NCBI RefSeq assembly: GCF_000948285.1
Contig: NZ_JYBP01000003.1
Span: forward strand, 1,550,001 to 1,614,000
DNA length: 64,000 nt
Direction: 5' to 3'
DNA from: Geobacillus kaustophilus
GTDB taxonomy: Bacteria; Bacillota; Bacilli; Bacillales; Anoxybacillaceae
Under the pieces are notes generated by a model that did no database searches, was not told the DNA's origin, and worked only from the letters and a program-made list of their open reading frames with translations. Positions within the stretch are counted from its first letter, which is position 1; the number at the start of each line of letters is the position of its first letter. The position numbers and the translations under genes were made by a program. Shown piece after piece: positions 36,552-45,894 of the stretch.

Positions 36552-37502
36552 TCAACGAAACAGTTCGGACAATGATTGCCACTGCGTTTTCGCTTCCGTC
36601 ATCATTTGTTCAAACAGCTCCGCCACCGTCGGCACGTCGTCGATCAAACCGGCGATCTGCCCGGCATTGATGAATCCCTCATCGAAATCACCGGATAGAG
36701 CCCCGCGGCGATGCCGATCCTCGGATGTATATTGTTGAAACTGCTCAGGCGACATGCCTTGCCGTTCATACTCGAGCAGCTTCTCGGCATACGGCGTGCG
36801 CATGACGCGGCGGATGCGCCCGACCGAGCGGCCGACAATGACCGTTTCATTTTCCTTTGCCTCAATGAGCCGCCGTTTATACGCTTCATGAAACGGCGCT
36901 TCTTTCGTGGCCACAAGCCTTGTGCCTAGTTGCACTCCTTGGGCGCCAAGGGCGAGCGCGGCAAGCAGCCCCCGTCCATCGCCAATGCCGCCCGCGGCGA
37001 TGACGGGAATGCGGACGGCACGCGCAACTTGCGGAATGAGCGTCATCGTCGTCAACTCAAGCGGCGAGTTGATGCCCGCTGCTTCATACCCCTCGGCGAC
37101 GACGACATCCGCTCCAGCTGCTTCCGCTTTTTTCGCTTGGCTGACCGAGGCGACGACTACGATCACCTTGATGCCATGTTCCGCAAAACGCGGAATCCAT
37201 GGCGCTGGGTTGCCGGCGGAAAGGGAAACGACCGACACTTGATGTTGAATGACAAGCTCGGCGATCTCCGTGGCGTGCGGCGTCACCTGCAGCGGAATGT
37301 TCACGGCAAACGGGCGACTCGTGCGCCGCTTCGTTTCGACGATCAGCGCCTCCACCTCATCGGGCGGCATCGTGCCCGCGCCGATCGTCCCAAGCCCCCC
37401 TGCTTCGGATACGGCGCTTGCCAGCTCGGCGTTGCTGATGTTGCCCATCCCCCCTTGAATGATCGGATAACGAAGATCGAGCAAACGGCAAACATTATTC
37501 AT
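36552..37502 (-). CDS. NMO/FabK-like FMN-dependent oxidoreductase
   Basis: A 316-residue TIM-barrel flavoprotein of the nitronate monooxygenase/enoyl-ACP reductase II group: YPIIQGGMGNISNAELASAVSEAGGLGTIGAG, VVAEGYEAAGINSP, VIAAGGIGDGRGLLAALALGAQGVQLGTR. The FMN phosphate-binding loops are intact. A catalytic His typical of true monooxygenases is not obvious, so enoyl reductase or nitronate oxidation are both possible. Start 37502 follows GCGGAGTGTGAATATA; only 45 bases separate it from the IS605 end, so its native promoter may have been displaced. Confidence 0.82.
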   Translation of the reverse strand: MNNVCRLLDLRYPIIQGGMGNISNAELASAVSEAGGLGTIGAGTMPPDEVEALIVETKRRTSRPFAVNIPLQVTPHATEIAELVIQHQVSVVSLSAGNPAPWIPRFAEHGIKVIVVVASVSQAKKAEAAGADVVVAEGYEAAGINSPLELTTMTLIPQVARAVRIPVIAAGGIGDGRGLLAALALGAQGVQLGTRLVATKEAPFHEAYKRRLIEAKENETVIVGRSVGRIRRVMRTPYAEKLLEYERQGMSPEQFQQYTSEDRHRRGALSGDFDEGFINAGQIAGLIDDVPTVAELFEQMMTEAKTQWQSLSELFR

Positions 37503-37702
37503 TATATTCACACTCCGCAAAAAATACGTTATATATAAATCTTGACACTCCACACGGCTAAAGCCGTGGGATTCTTGGGTCGTTCGCGTCCTCATCCATT
37601 TCTGGTTCAGACAACGCCCAAGTTCAGGGGTGTGTCATCACCCCGTCCCATCGGGTTAAGATGTACCCCAATGGGCGGCGCACCTGTGACCAGTGCGCTA
37701 GG

Positions 37703-38742
37703 TTAGGCGGCGAAGCCCGAAATCGCTTTGGCGATGTTGATCGCGCCATTCAAGTCGGCGTGGATGGTGTATCCGCACTTTTGGCATTGGAAGTGGGTGC
37801 CGTTTCGGTTCGCTTTCTCCCGATGCCCGCATCGGCATGTTTGACTGGTGTAGGTCGGATTCACCCACTCCACCCGAATGCCTGCCATTTCCGCCTTATA
37901 GGCAATCATCGTTTGCAGTTGATGGAACGCCCATGAATGAAGACTTCGTCCCGCTTCTTTGGCCGAAGCGGCTCGTTTCCAAATCCCCGCCAAATCTTCC
38001 ATCCGAATCACGCCAACACCGTTGGCAAGGGCAAAACGGACGATTTGACGGCTGATTTTATGGTTCATATCCTTCATCCAGCGGGACTCTTTATCGCCGA
38101 TTTTGCGAATCATATGGAGCTTCTTCGCTTTTCCTAATCTCCTTCGCAAAGCCGCGTATCGCCGGCGTATGAAGGCGCATGGATTCCCTTTGAAGAATAA
38201 AGATTTGGTTCCGACACTAGCAACAGCGATATATCTTAGCCCTAGATCAATTCCCATTACTTTTGTTTCTTTCCGTCGTTTGACTTCAAACGTGATGGGA
38301 ATGGCGACGTACCATTTCTTTTTCTTTTTATAGAGTACAGCTGTTCCTTGTTTTGCCGTTCCGTTCATGATTCGATCAAGCCATGTTTGTTGATAGGGAC
38401 GCACGACAACGGGTACGCCTATTTTTTTCTCCAATGTTGGAAAAGCAACCGTGTAGAAATCTCCTTTCTTTTCTTATTAAAGCAACACCACCGTTTTTGA
38501 AACGTCTTTGCCTTCTGATTTTTCTTTTGGGACTTTACTTCTCGAATCGTCTGATTCACGATAGCAGAAGGAAACTTTTGTGGCGAAAAGTCTTTGAATA
38601 TCTTGCTCGTTGCTTTGTTTCATTCAGGATGATGCCATAGCCAATTCGCAAATTCTGTGTTCCATTCGGTCATTCGCTCGTACATTTCCTGTTTGGCTTT
38701 CGTTGGTTTGTGCAGTTCCAGCCTGAGTGTGATTATCGGCAT
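37703..38742 (-). pseudogene. tnpB: TnpB RNA-guided nuclease, frameshifted and with an internal stop
   Basis: From 38434 down, 243 residues carry the RuvC core: VMGIDLGLRYIAV (Asp), VIRMEDLAGIW (Glu), the zinc finger CRCGHRE...CQKCGY, and HADLNGAINI (last Asp). The N-terminal part from the ATG at 38742 (MPIITLRLELHKPTKAK) meets an in-frame TGA after about 42 codons and a frameshift before 38434. The nuclease core may be kept, but the full protein cannot be made from this copy. Confidence 0.85.
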
Positions 38743-38746
38743 GGAT

Positions 38747-39145
38747 TCACCCCCTTTTCTTTTGAGATTCCACATAGCGTTTTATTGTTTCACTTGATAC
38801 ATTCCCTGCTGTGCTAACGAAGAAAGAGCGTGTCCAAAGACTTGGCAAATGAGACAAGTGTTTAAATTCTTGTCTTAATCGTCTGGAAGTCACTCCTTTC
38901 ACTCTTGCCATAATATCTGATGGAGAATCAGAAGGGAGACAATTCAAGAACAAATGGCAATGATCAGGCATCACTTCCATAGCAAGGATGACCCAATCAT
39001 TCTCTTGGCAAATTTCTTCTACTAACTGCTTGAATCGCTCTTCCACTCTGCCTACTAACACTTTTCTTCGATAACGTGGACAGAAAACAAAATGATAGTT
39101 AATTAAAGATACAGTTGTTTTCGTTCTTCGATATTGTTGTTCCAT
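38747..39145 (-). CDS. tnpA: IS200/IS605 transposase TnpA (Y1 HUH)
   Basis: A 132-residue single-strand transposase: INYHFVFCPRYRRKVL, the HUH motif MPDHCHLFLN and the catalytic Tyr in RYVESQ. Length and motifs are normal, so it is probably active. It reads into the tnpB remnant, with only four bases between its stop and the tnpB start. Confidence 0.93.
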   Translation of the reverse strand: MEQQYRRTKTTVSLINYHFVFCPRYRRKVLVGRVEERFKQLVEEICQENDWVILAMEVMPDHCHLFLNCLPSDSPSDIMARVKGVTSRRLRQEFKHLSHLPSLWTRSFFVSTAGNVSSETIKRYVESQKKRG

Positions 39146-39292
39146 ATTATTAATTTTATCAGTTTAATGGTTATACTGCAACATCCAAATGGTTGCTCTA
39201 AACAATCCCATTAAGGGATTGCCGAGTAATGCCGTCTTTCATCCCACGATTGAAACCGTGGGCTTTCAGACTGCTTTTTCTGTAAATAAAAA

Positions 39293-39326
39293 AAGCACGT
39301 AACCTTTTTTGATTGGTTAGGTGCTT
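39293..39326 (-). terminator. Terminator of the phage toxin/immunity operon
   Basis: Minus-strand hairpin AAGCACCTAACC with GGTTACGTGCTT, followed by TTTTTTT. It lies directly after the reconstructed stop of the immunity gene at 39317, showing that the operon ended there. Confidence 0.8.
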
Positions 39327-39351
39327 CTCGTCAACAAATTCTTAATCATTT

Positions 39352-40600
39352 CACGAGTGTTGATTATCCAAAATTATACATACGCCTTCCATAAATTTGG
39401 GCATACTCAAACAAAGCAGCGGCCATCCCGGATTTCCAATCGAGAGGAAGCTGCCCAGAGAAAAAACGGCGAACGAACGAAATGAAGGAAAGAGAGACGT
39501 TCGTCTGTTTTTTGGTTTGATCATACAGCCATCGCAGCAACACATACGCGATGAACGCCGCAAACAGTTGGTTGTATACCGCATTTTCCGTCGTGCCAAA
39601 CAAGGTCGGGACATTCAGATATTGCTTCACCCAACGGAAAAAGACCTCAACAGTCCAACGTTGTTGGTACATGTCGGCAATGGTTTCCGCAGACGCATGG
39701 AAGAGGTTCGTCACGACCCGAATGTCGCGGCCATTCGCATCTCGAAAGATCACCACCCGGTGACGCTTGGTGGAGCGGCATTGTTTCGTCCCCAACTGGC
39801 ACGTGAAGTCGGCTTGAACCGATGAGGATGTGCTGGAAAGGCGTTTCAAGCTTTTTTTCTGATGAAGTTCGATGTTGTCCTTCATCCGAATGACAAAGAG
39901 CTGATGCTGCTCCACAAATCGATCGAGGCGTTCGATTTTGAAATACGCCCGGTCTTCCACCAGCACTTGTTGAGCGTTCGTCAACTGTTCTCCCACCGGG
40001 CCATCATGACGCAGTCCGATGGTTTCCACCACGTCTGCCGGCAACGAGGATTCCGGCGAATACGCGACGTGCAGCTTCACTCCGGCGCGTTCGCCGTGAT
40101 ACGGCGCCCATGGCAGGCGGTTTTTCCCGACCGTGACGGTCGTCGAATCCACCACCCGAAGCGGTTTGGGAAACCGAAGCGAACGGCGGGTTTGGCGGTT
40201 GCACTTGGAAATGATCAACGCCAACAAGCGTTTCATGATGTCATAGGGAACTTCTTTCGCTTTCTTGGATACAGTTGAATAATGGAATCGCGGCAATCCA
40301 TACAGAGGCCCCACATCGGCTCCGTGGCGAAAGCTTTTCCATTGATGCATGGCGGCCAGCAGGAAGAAGTGAATCAACTCGCGCAACGTAAAGGTTCGAG
40401 ACGAATCACGATACCCAACCGCTTCGGCAATCAGTTGAATCTCTTCATCCGAAACAAGTTTTTGCATCAAATTCGGGAGTGTGGTATGCTTGTTCATAGA
40501 GAGCACCTCCTGGGTTTGTTTGTGTCGCTACTCACATTCTACAGGAAAGGTGCTCTTTTTTCTATACCCTTTGGATTTTATTGGATAATCAACACGCCTG
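39352..40600 (-). mobile_element. IS4-family insertion sequence (1249 bp)
   Basis: Terminal inverted repeats of 20 bases (CACGAGTGTTGATTATCCAA against CAGGCGTGTTGATTATCCAA, 18 matching) are flanked by an exact 9-bp target duplication TAATCATTT at 39343-39351 and 40601-40609. It is inserted near the 3' end of the immunity gene. Confidence 0.93.
39364..40497 (-). CDS. IS4-family transposase
   Basis: A complete 377-residue DDE transposase: LRVVDSTTVTVGKNRLPW (first Asp), QVLVEDRAYFKIERLD (second Asp) and the Y-R-E-K signature YQQRWTVEVFFRWVKQYL. The start at 40497 follows AGGAGGTGCTCTCT. No disruption seen. Confidence 0.93.
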   Translation of the reverse strand: MNKHTTLPNLMQKLVSDEEIQLIAEAVGYRDSSRTFTLRELIHFFLLAAMHQWKSFRHGADVGPLYGLPRFHYSTVSKKAKEVPYDIMKRLLALIISKCNRQTRRSLRFPKPLRVVDSTTVTVGKNRLPWAPYHGERAGVKLHVAYSPESSLPADVVETIGLRHDGPVGEQLTNAQQVLVEDRAYFKIERLDRFVEQHQLFVIRMKDNIELHQKKSLKRLSSTSSSVQADFTCQLGTKQCRSTKRHRVVIFRDANGRDIRVVTNLFHASAETIADMYQQRWTVEVFFRWVKQYLNVPTLFGTTENAVYNQLFAAFIAYVLLRWLYDQTKKQTNVSLSFISFVRRFFSGQLPLDWKSGMAAALFEYAQIYGRRMYNFG

Positions 40601-40859
40601 TAATCATTTGATATTTTTCCTCTACTTTGTTCCTCAGCTCTTCTTCTCCGATATACTCATCGTCATCCTCTCTATGAAGAGGGTTAGGCTCATACCAACC
40701 GCACGCTTCCGAAATATCATCAAACGCGTCGATGTACTTTTCGTCTAAATCTCCATCATCGAAATAAGATGCATATATAGCAGGAAAATCATAAGAAAAT
40801 TGCTCTGGCGACAAATTTCCTTCAAGATAATCTTCGATGCACCGCAACAAATCATTCAT
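40601..40859 (-). pseudogene. Immunity-like protein gene, 3' end displaced by IS4 element
   Basis: A small acidic protein (MNDLLRCIEDYLEGNLSPEQFSYDF..., many Asp/Glu), resembling colicin-type self-protection immunity proteins, although the family call is by eye. GATTGGAGGGAAATCG precedes the ATG. The IS4 copy cuts it at KYQM-I. Across the 9-bp duplication the original end reads KYQMIKNLLTRST and stops at 39317, just before a terminator. In its present state the protein ends in five IS-encoded residues (VLIIQ) and might still fold. The ATG overlaps the reconstructed stop of the toxin fusion. Confidence 0.6.
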
Positions 40860-40898
40860 CGATTTCCCTCCAATCTTTTTTTGGTTTCTTTCTATATA

Positions 40899-41128
40899 GA
40901 TGCAACGAAGAAGTTTAACATATCCTTGACGGAAAAGCGGTTTGCCCATTTTCGACTGACGGAGGCAAGCCACAGGCTTGCCTCCGTCACGCCAAGGCGT
41001 GACGGAAGACCGAACAACCGCCTGCTTCACAGACCCATATATGGGTCTGGAAGCGGCGTTGTTCGGTCGCCCGACAGTCGATCAAATACTCGGGAAAAAC
41101 TACAAATGGTAAAGCTTCAAATTGCATC
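40899..41128. repeat. 230-bp TATA-flanked mobile repeat, copy 1
   Basis: Ends GATGCAA/TTGCATC inside TATATA tracts. It contains a GGAGGCAAGCC/GGCTTGCCTCC hairpin, a CGTCACGCC/GGCGTGACG hairpin and a long CCGAACAAC/GTTGTTCGG hairpin enclosing CAGACCCATATATGGGTCTG. No gene. It sits at the 3' end of the toxin domain and supplies its present stop codon. Confidence 0.88.
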
Positions 41129-41377
41129 TATATAGTAACAATACTAACAATCTCGCCAGTATCATTAGCTTGTATGACAGCAATACCGTCTTTAAAATAC
41201 ACCGTTTTGTTCCCTTCTGCCTGATGATATTTTTTACCTGTCTCGAGTACATCCAAGACATTTTCATTTGTAAAGTCTCTTTTTCCTTTTCCTTGTTTTT
41301 GGCCCAAAGCTCGGTTAACTGCATGTTCTCTAAATATAAATCCTCTTTCTTTAAAGTATCCAAACGTTTTGTTCATT

Positions 41378-41420
41378 TTTTGAAGATATTGTGCTGAATA
41401 AACATTAGGATCCTTTACCT
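41378..41420 (-). other. Link between the two present-day frames of the head/toxin gene
   Basis: This stretch is open in the toxin frame (HKLEVKDPNVYSAQYLQ) and joins the gp7 part to the toxin part once the frameshift at 41499-41501 is corrected. It shows that the short frame at 41128-41376 is not an independent gene. Confidence 0.7.
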
Positions 41421-42239
41421 CTAGCTTATGACCTCTGATATGCTTATTATACCACTCTTCATACGAACGGAATCCACCAATCCATTCATCGACTGGCGTT
41501 TCTCACCTTTCGTGTATTCCGATTCATCAAAATACGGAATCGTCGTCGTTCGGCAGCGTACATGAAATGGCGGCGCATTCGTTCCTGGCTTGTAATCTTT
41601 CACGTTATAAACCTTGCCGTCTTGGTATCTACAAATATCTGATGTTCGCATATCGAGCGTGGCCAAAATCTCGTACTTCTCCATTCCTGCGTCGCGATAG
41701 CTGTTTTGTGCAGCCAAATTGTGAAAGAAACTCGCTTCTGTCCTAACCAGCGCTTCAGCGCGCGAATATGCCACGTCCGTTACTTTCACAATTTCTTTTG
41801 CCGTCCGATCGATAGAACGACCAATGATAAAGCTTTGTTCGAGCGACTTTCGAATTTGTTTCATTGTTTCTTGCTCATGTCCCCAAATTCGCTCGGAAAA
41901 TTCTTTGCCACTCCAGTTATACGACATCACTTCACGCATCGTGCTATCATCGAGTATTTGAACATTTGCAGGTATACCAGCCATCGCAAAATCGTACATA
42001 AAGTGATAGTACGAGTTTTGGTACACATCGACCAATCCGGTGTAGGTGTACTCTTGCAAGCCATTTTTGCCGCCGTATAAATGCAGCATCGTCATTTCAA
42101 TTTGCGCTAAGAGCAATTCTAATCGCGAAATTCGGACGCGATAGCTGATTGCGTTCAATAGATTTTCGTATTGCGGATTCCGTTCGAGAGCCATCGCACG
42201 AAAACGAGCAAGGTCAATTTCTTTAAACGCTTCTATATA

Positions 42240-42469
42240 GATGCAACGAGAGCGTTTAACATATCCTTGACGGAAAAGTGGCTTGTCCATTTTTGACTGT
42301 CGAAGGCAAGCCACAGGCTTGCCTCCGTCACGCCTTAGCGTGACGGAAGACCGAACAACGCCCCGCTTCACAGACCCATACATGGGTCTGGAAGCGGCGT
42401 TGTTCGGTCACCTGACAGTCGATCCAATGACCGGTAAAAGCTATAAATGTTAAAGCTTTAAATTGCATC
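42240..42469. repeat. 230-bp TATA-flanked mobile repeat, copy 2
   Basis: Same length, ends and hairpins as copy 1, in the same orientation. It interrupts the minor head gene after LLTSQEIY. Both sides are in the same frame, and removal of 234 bases rejoins them as SQEIYIEAFKEI. Confidence 0.9.
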
Positions 42470-42678
42470 TATATATTTCTTGCGACGTTAGTAGCCTTCT
42501 TGCCTCATGTAGCGAAATCTGATTATCTCTCGCATATCGAGCGTAAAAGGCTTCAATCTGCTTCAAAATATCGCGCTGTGCTTCTTTGAGCCGTTGCTTC
42601 ATCTGTGCCAAATATTTCTCGACAATCAGATGCACTTCCTGTTCTCTTTGCGTCGCGCGTTGTTCCCAATACTGCCGG

Positions 42679-44103
42679 CTATTCATTTACGTTCCCATCT
42701 TTCTGTTGTTGCTGGAACGCTCCTTGATAGCCGTTATACATTTGCTCTTGTTCCTGTTGTTTTTTCAGTCGTTCTTCCACTTGCTCTGTGTACCACGGAT
42801 GGTTTTCACGAATTGTTCGGTCATCGAGAATACCAACCGACGCCTGACAGTTGGCGATGACTTCAGACTCGTTAATGATGATGTCACGATTGAAGATGAT
42901 TGAAATCGGCTCATTCGTGAAATCGCCCTTCCCAGTCATAAGCAAATATTGGTCGATGAACCAAATCAATTGCTCGAGGCTGGATTGAAACTCGGTTTCG
43001 AGAATATTGCAGTCCATATCCAAATCCGAGTATCGGTATCGCAGCGCCACGCCACTTGCGTTGCCTAAGTTTTCATCTTGCGTATCGACACCGCGTCCAA
43101 ACTCATAGATGGCTTTTCGAATGCGCAATAATTCTTTTTCCACCGCATCCGTCTGTAAATCGGCTTGTAGCTTGTCTACATCGCCATCCGTGTCCAGCTT
43201 CACCGCCCGATATCGGTTCAAATCATTTAAAAATTCTTGCAGGTCTGTTCCTCCGTAATTCACAAGCTTGTAGATGAAATTCGGAATATCGGCAAGTAAA
43301 TCCGCGTTCACAGACGCTTGCAAGTTATAATCGTCAACCAACGACTTGATACAATCGATGAGTGGCTGTTCTTCTTCGTTGTACTTAAACGCAATTAACG
43401 GCATGCGCTCCCACAAATACGGCTTCTCGTTAATAGTGAAATGATAGTTCGTTTCTACTCCAGCGAGGACGTCCGGAACGAGCGAATCAGCTTGCAGGAC
43501 GTAATATTTAATCCCTTTCGGATGATGGTACTCAACCTTTTTTTGTTTTTGCTTTTGCGTGTTCGTGTACACCACTTCTTCATACACGCGAATAAACGAC
43601 ACAATTTCTTCATGGTCGTTATCTTTCCAGAACGGAATAATTTGTTCGCTCGGAATTTTTTTAAACGACAGCTCGCCTTTTTCGTCAATGTACACATACA
43701 AAAAAGCGATTCCTTTATTGATCGCTTCTTTGCCGAGATTTTTAATTACTTTTAACAAACGCTTATCAAACATATCTTGCATGATTTTTCGATATTCTTC
43801 GTTTTCTGTCGCAATGGTCGGCTCCTTTGAAAGCAAATAGCCAACCTTTTGATTGACGAGCTTCTTCACAAAATCATGAGCCAACTTTTGATTCGAACGC
43901 CACGTAATGTCTTGCTGCTTCTTTTCGATGTCCATCTTGGTGCGATAATATCGATCACCTAGCAACATGAGATTGCGCTTTTCACTGCTTTCCCAGTCTT
44001 TAACCACAGCCACCAAAAGCTGTTCGTCTGTCATGATTCCTTTCGATAATTCTGAAAGCACTTGCTCATGCCACGGTGCGCGAAATAAATCTTCTATTAG
44101 CAC
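42679..44103 (-). CDS. Phage portal protein (SPP1 gp6 family)
   Basis: A 474-residue portal subunit, the DNA gate of the head. Typical features: DRYYRTKMDIEKKQQD, the KLVNQKVGYLLSKEPT helix, KEAINKGIAFLYVYIDEKGELSFKKIPSEQIIPFW, and the C-terminal stem DTQDENLGNASGVALRYRYSDLDM. It overlaps the minor head start by 8 bases and has no disruption. Confidence 0.92.
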   Translation of the reverse strand: MLIEDLFRAPWHEQVLSELSKGIMTDEQLLVAVVKDWESSEKRNLMLLGDRYYRTKMDIEKKQQDITWRSNQKLAHDFVKKLVNQKVGYLLSKEPTIATENEEYRKIMQDMFDKRLLKVIKNLGKEAINKGIAFLYVYIDEKGELSFKKIPSEQIIPFWKDNDHEEIVSFIRVYEEVVYTNTQKQKQKKVEYHHPKGIKYYVLQADSLVPDVLAGVETNYHFTINEKPYLWERMPLIAFKYNEEEQPLIDCIKSLVDDYNLQASVNADLLADIPNFIYKLVNYGGTDLQEFLNDLNRYRAVKLDTDGDVDKLQADLQTDAVEKELLRIRKAIYEFGRGVDTQDENLGNASGVALRYRYSDLDMDCNILETEFQSSLEQLIWFIDQYLLMTGKGDFTNEPISIIFNRDIIINESEVIANCQASVGILDDRTIRENHPWYTEQVEERLKKQQEQEQMYNGYQGAFQQQQKDGNVNE

Positions 44104-44116
44104 GCGATCACCTCCC

Positions 44117-45379
44117 TTATTTCAAAATGGATACCGATGGACGTTTCATATCATCTTCAAACGCATAGCGAGTGGCATCGATTGTATGGTTATTTTTATC
44201 CTCCAGCTTCGGCTTCGGATTCCCGTCTGCATCCACTTGATAATCAATCGATTCAAATTCTCTCGCAATATTCGGCGTACGCTTCGGGTCGATGACGATC
44301 GCCTCTAAATCATCAAGCCATTTCTCACCGTATTCCACGCTCCCAGGTCCTTTCTTTGCCCCTTTAATTCGTGGGATACCGTGTTCCTTTTTCATCTCAT
44401 CCACCGATTTCGGTTCTGCACTATCGGCAATAATCGGTTCAAGATGATAGTTTTTCGCTTTAATTTTTTCAGCTACTTCACGATTCGATAACTTCACACC
44501 ATAGATTTCATCGATGGCATAAATGATTCGCCGTGTTTTGTCATAATGCCAACGCACAAACGCAAACGGATCCACACCATATCCCCAGTCAATGCCTTGA
44601 CGGATATTATCGAATTGTTTCATTTCGTCATCTGTAATCGTTCGGAATACTAAATTATCGAACGGCACCACACCACTCCCAATCGGCTCGCCAAGATATT
44701 CATGACGATACTTCATTTCATTTGTTCGTTTCGTATGCTCAGCTTCTTCAATGAAGTCTTTCGATAAAAATGGGTTGTCCAAATACGTCGAATGATGAAC
44801 GAACGTGTTTTCAGGAAGAAATTGCGTTTCGTACTTTTGGTTGACCCACGACTGTCTTCGTTTTGGCGGATTGTAGCTGTAAAAAAACGTGTACCGTAAC
44901 CCATCTGGAAGCTCTCCGCGCAGCACGGACTTTTCGATGACGGACACTTCTTCTTCTGTTTTGAACTCGGCTAACTCCTCAATCCACATAATCGCTAGTG
45001 GGAATTTTGATGCTTTAATCGACTTCATTTTTTGTGGGTCATCGGCGCCTCGGAATAGAATTCGATTCCCTCTAGGCAAGTACGTAATCCGCATCGGATT
45101 GACCGTAATCTGAAAATACTCGGTCACACCCAATATCTCCATCGCTTCTTTCAGCTGTTCCAACACCGAATCTGCGAGCGTGTTCCCGACCCTCCGAACA
45201 ACCAGAGCTGTCACCGGATACCGCATCACCAACAACAATACCATCATCGCAATATGTGTAGACTTAGCGCTGGCACGGCCACCTTTCAACACGTAACGCA
45301 AATAACGCTGTTCTTTTACCAGTGCCCACACTTTTTGAAATGTCGGTGTAAACACTTCAGAAAGCCTAATCTTCTTCAT
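44117..45379 (-). CDS. terL: Phage terminase large subunit
   Basis: A 420-residue packaging motor. ATPase: Walker A LKGGRASAKSTHIA, Walker B LAIMWIEELAEF and the coupling SYNPPKR. Nuclease: GIDWGYGVDPFAF, IIADSAEPKSV and HTIDATRYAFED give the three acidic metal ligands. Intact. The start lies inside the terS end by 14 bases. Confidence 0.95.
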   Translation of the reverse strand: MKKIRLSEVFTPTFQKVWALVKEQRYLRYVLKGGRASAKSTHIAMMVLLLVMRYPVTALVVRRVGNTLADSVLEQLKEAMEILGVTEYFQITVNPMRITYLPRGNRILFRGADDPQKMKSIKASKFPLAIMWIEELAEFKTEEEVSVIEKSVLRGELPDGLRYTFFYSYNPPKRRQSWVNQKYETQFLPENTFVHHSTYLDNPFLSKDFIEEAEHTKRTNEMKYRHEYLGEPIGSGVVPFDNLVFRTITDDEMKQFDNIRQGIDWGYGVDPFAFVRWHYDKTRRIIYAIDEIYGVKLSNREVAEKIKAKNYHLEPIIADSAEPKSVDEMKKEHGIPRIKGAKKGPGSVEYGEKWLDDLEAIVIDPKRTPNIAREFESIDYQVDADGNPKPKLEDKNNHTIDATRYAFEDDMKRPSVSILK

Positions 45380-45875
45380 CTATCCCACCAACGTCGTCGA
45401 TGATTTGCACACCAAAATTTGCGTCGACTTGTTGTCGCTCTGTCCACATTGCGAAGCGTTTGCCAAGCAAATCAAGTGCTCGAATTTTATCAGCAAGCCG
45501 AATTTCTCGTTCAATTCCCTGGCCATTTTCTGTCGGGATTATTTTCACCCTTACACTAGCGATGGCTGCCATATCATCGACCGTAGCATCTTCACGTATC
45601 GTGGCGTCTTCCATGTTGATTAAGTCAGGAGCGTTTACAAAAGCGATCCGAGCCAACTCACGCAAAATACGCTCTTGATTAACTCCTGTCCGCCTCGATA
45701 ACTCCGCCATCCGTTCGTCTATATACGCGCGAACCTTAGCATTTTTTAACAATCGTGAAGCTTGCTCAGCAGCTGACCTCGGACTATATCCAGCACGAAT
45801 GGCAGCTTGAGTAGCATTCAGATCAATCAAATACTCGTCCGCGAAACGTTTTTGTTTTTCATTTAATTTACTCAT
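45366..45875 (-). CDS. terS: Phage terminase small subunit
   Basis: A 169-residue DNA-recognition subunit: LNEKQKRFADEYLIDLNATQAAIRAGYSPRSAAEQASRLL is the standard terminase_2 helix-turn-helix start. GGGAGGTAG precedes the ATG. It is the first whole gene of the packaging operon. Confidence 0.94.
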   Translation of the reverse strand: MSKLNEKQKRFADEYLIDLNATQAAIRAGYSPRSAAEQASRLLKNAKVRAYIDERMAELSRRTGVNQERILRELARIAFVNAPDLINMEDATIREDATVDDMAAIASVRVKIIPTENGQGIEREIRLADKIRALDLLGKRFAMWTERQQVDANFGVQIIDDVGGIDEED

Positions 45876-45894
45876 CTACCTCCCTCACTTTCTT

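Larger units (their letters stand above)
37547..39265 (-). mobile_element. IS200/IS605-family element with tnpA and degraded tnpB
   Basis: Subterminal hairpins CCACACGGCTAAAGCCGTGGG (37550-37570) and CCCACGATTGAAACCGTGGG (39243-39262) mark the two ends. There are no terminal inverted repeats or target duplication, as expected. It carries an intact Y1 transposase and a broken TnpB. Exact ends are approximate. Confidence 0.85.
40852..42686 (-). pseudogene. Phage minor head protein (SPP1 gp7-like) fused to a toxin-like domain; two repeat insertions and one frameshift
   Basis: Reconstructed length about 455 residues. The N-terminal part (42686 to the element at 42240-42469) is helical. The middle carries the gp7 head-morphogenesis signature (RTEASFFHNLAAQNSYRDAG, DICRYQDGKVYNVKDYKPG, PPFHVRCRTTTIPYF). 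One A appears lost from AAAA at 41499-41501; restoring it gives EKTPVDEWIGGFRSYEEWYN. The C-terminal 90 residues (FIFREHAVNRALGQK, FTNENVLDVLETGKKY, KTVYFKDGIAVIQAN) look like a compact DUF4258/BECR-type RNase toxin. The second element at 40899-41128 cuts the last residues; without it the end reads TIYRKKPKKDWREIDE and overlaps the immunity ATG. Confidence 0.75.

Noticed and set aside
40900-41030. Open frame upstream of the immunity gene that would extend it by about 57 residues
   Set aside because: The extension lies inside the 230-bp repeat, a similar peptide appears in the other copy, and a strong ribosome site precedes the internal ATG at 40859.
41128-41376. Independent 82-residue gene for the toxin-like domain
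   Set aside because: The frame continues upstream through 41378-41497 into the head gene after correcting one base, and there is no ribosome site before the internal ATG.
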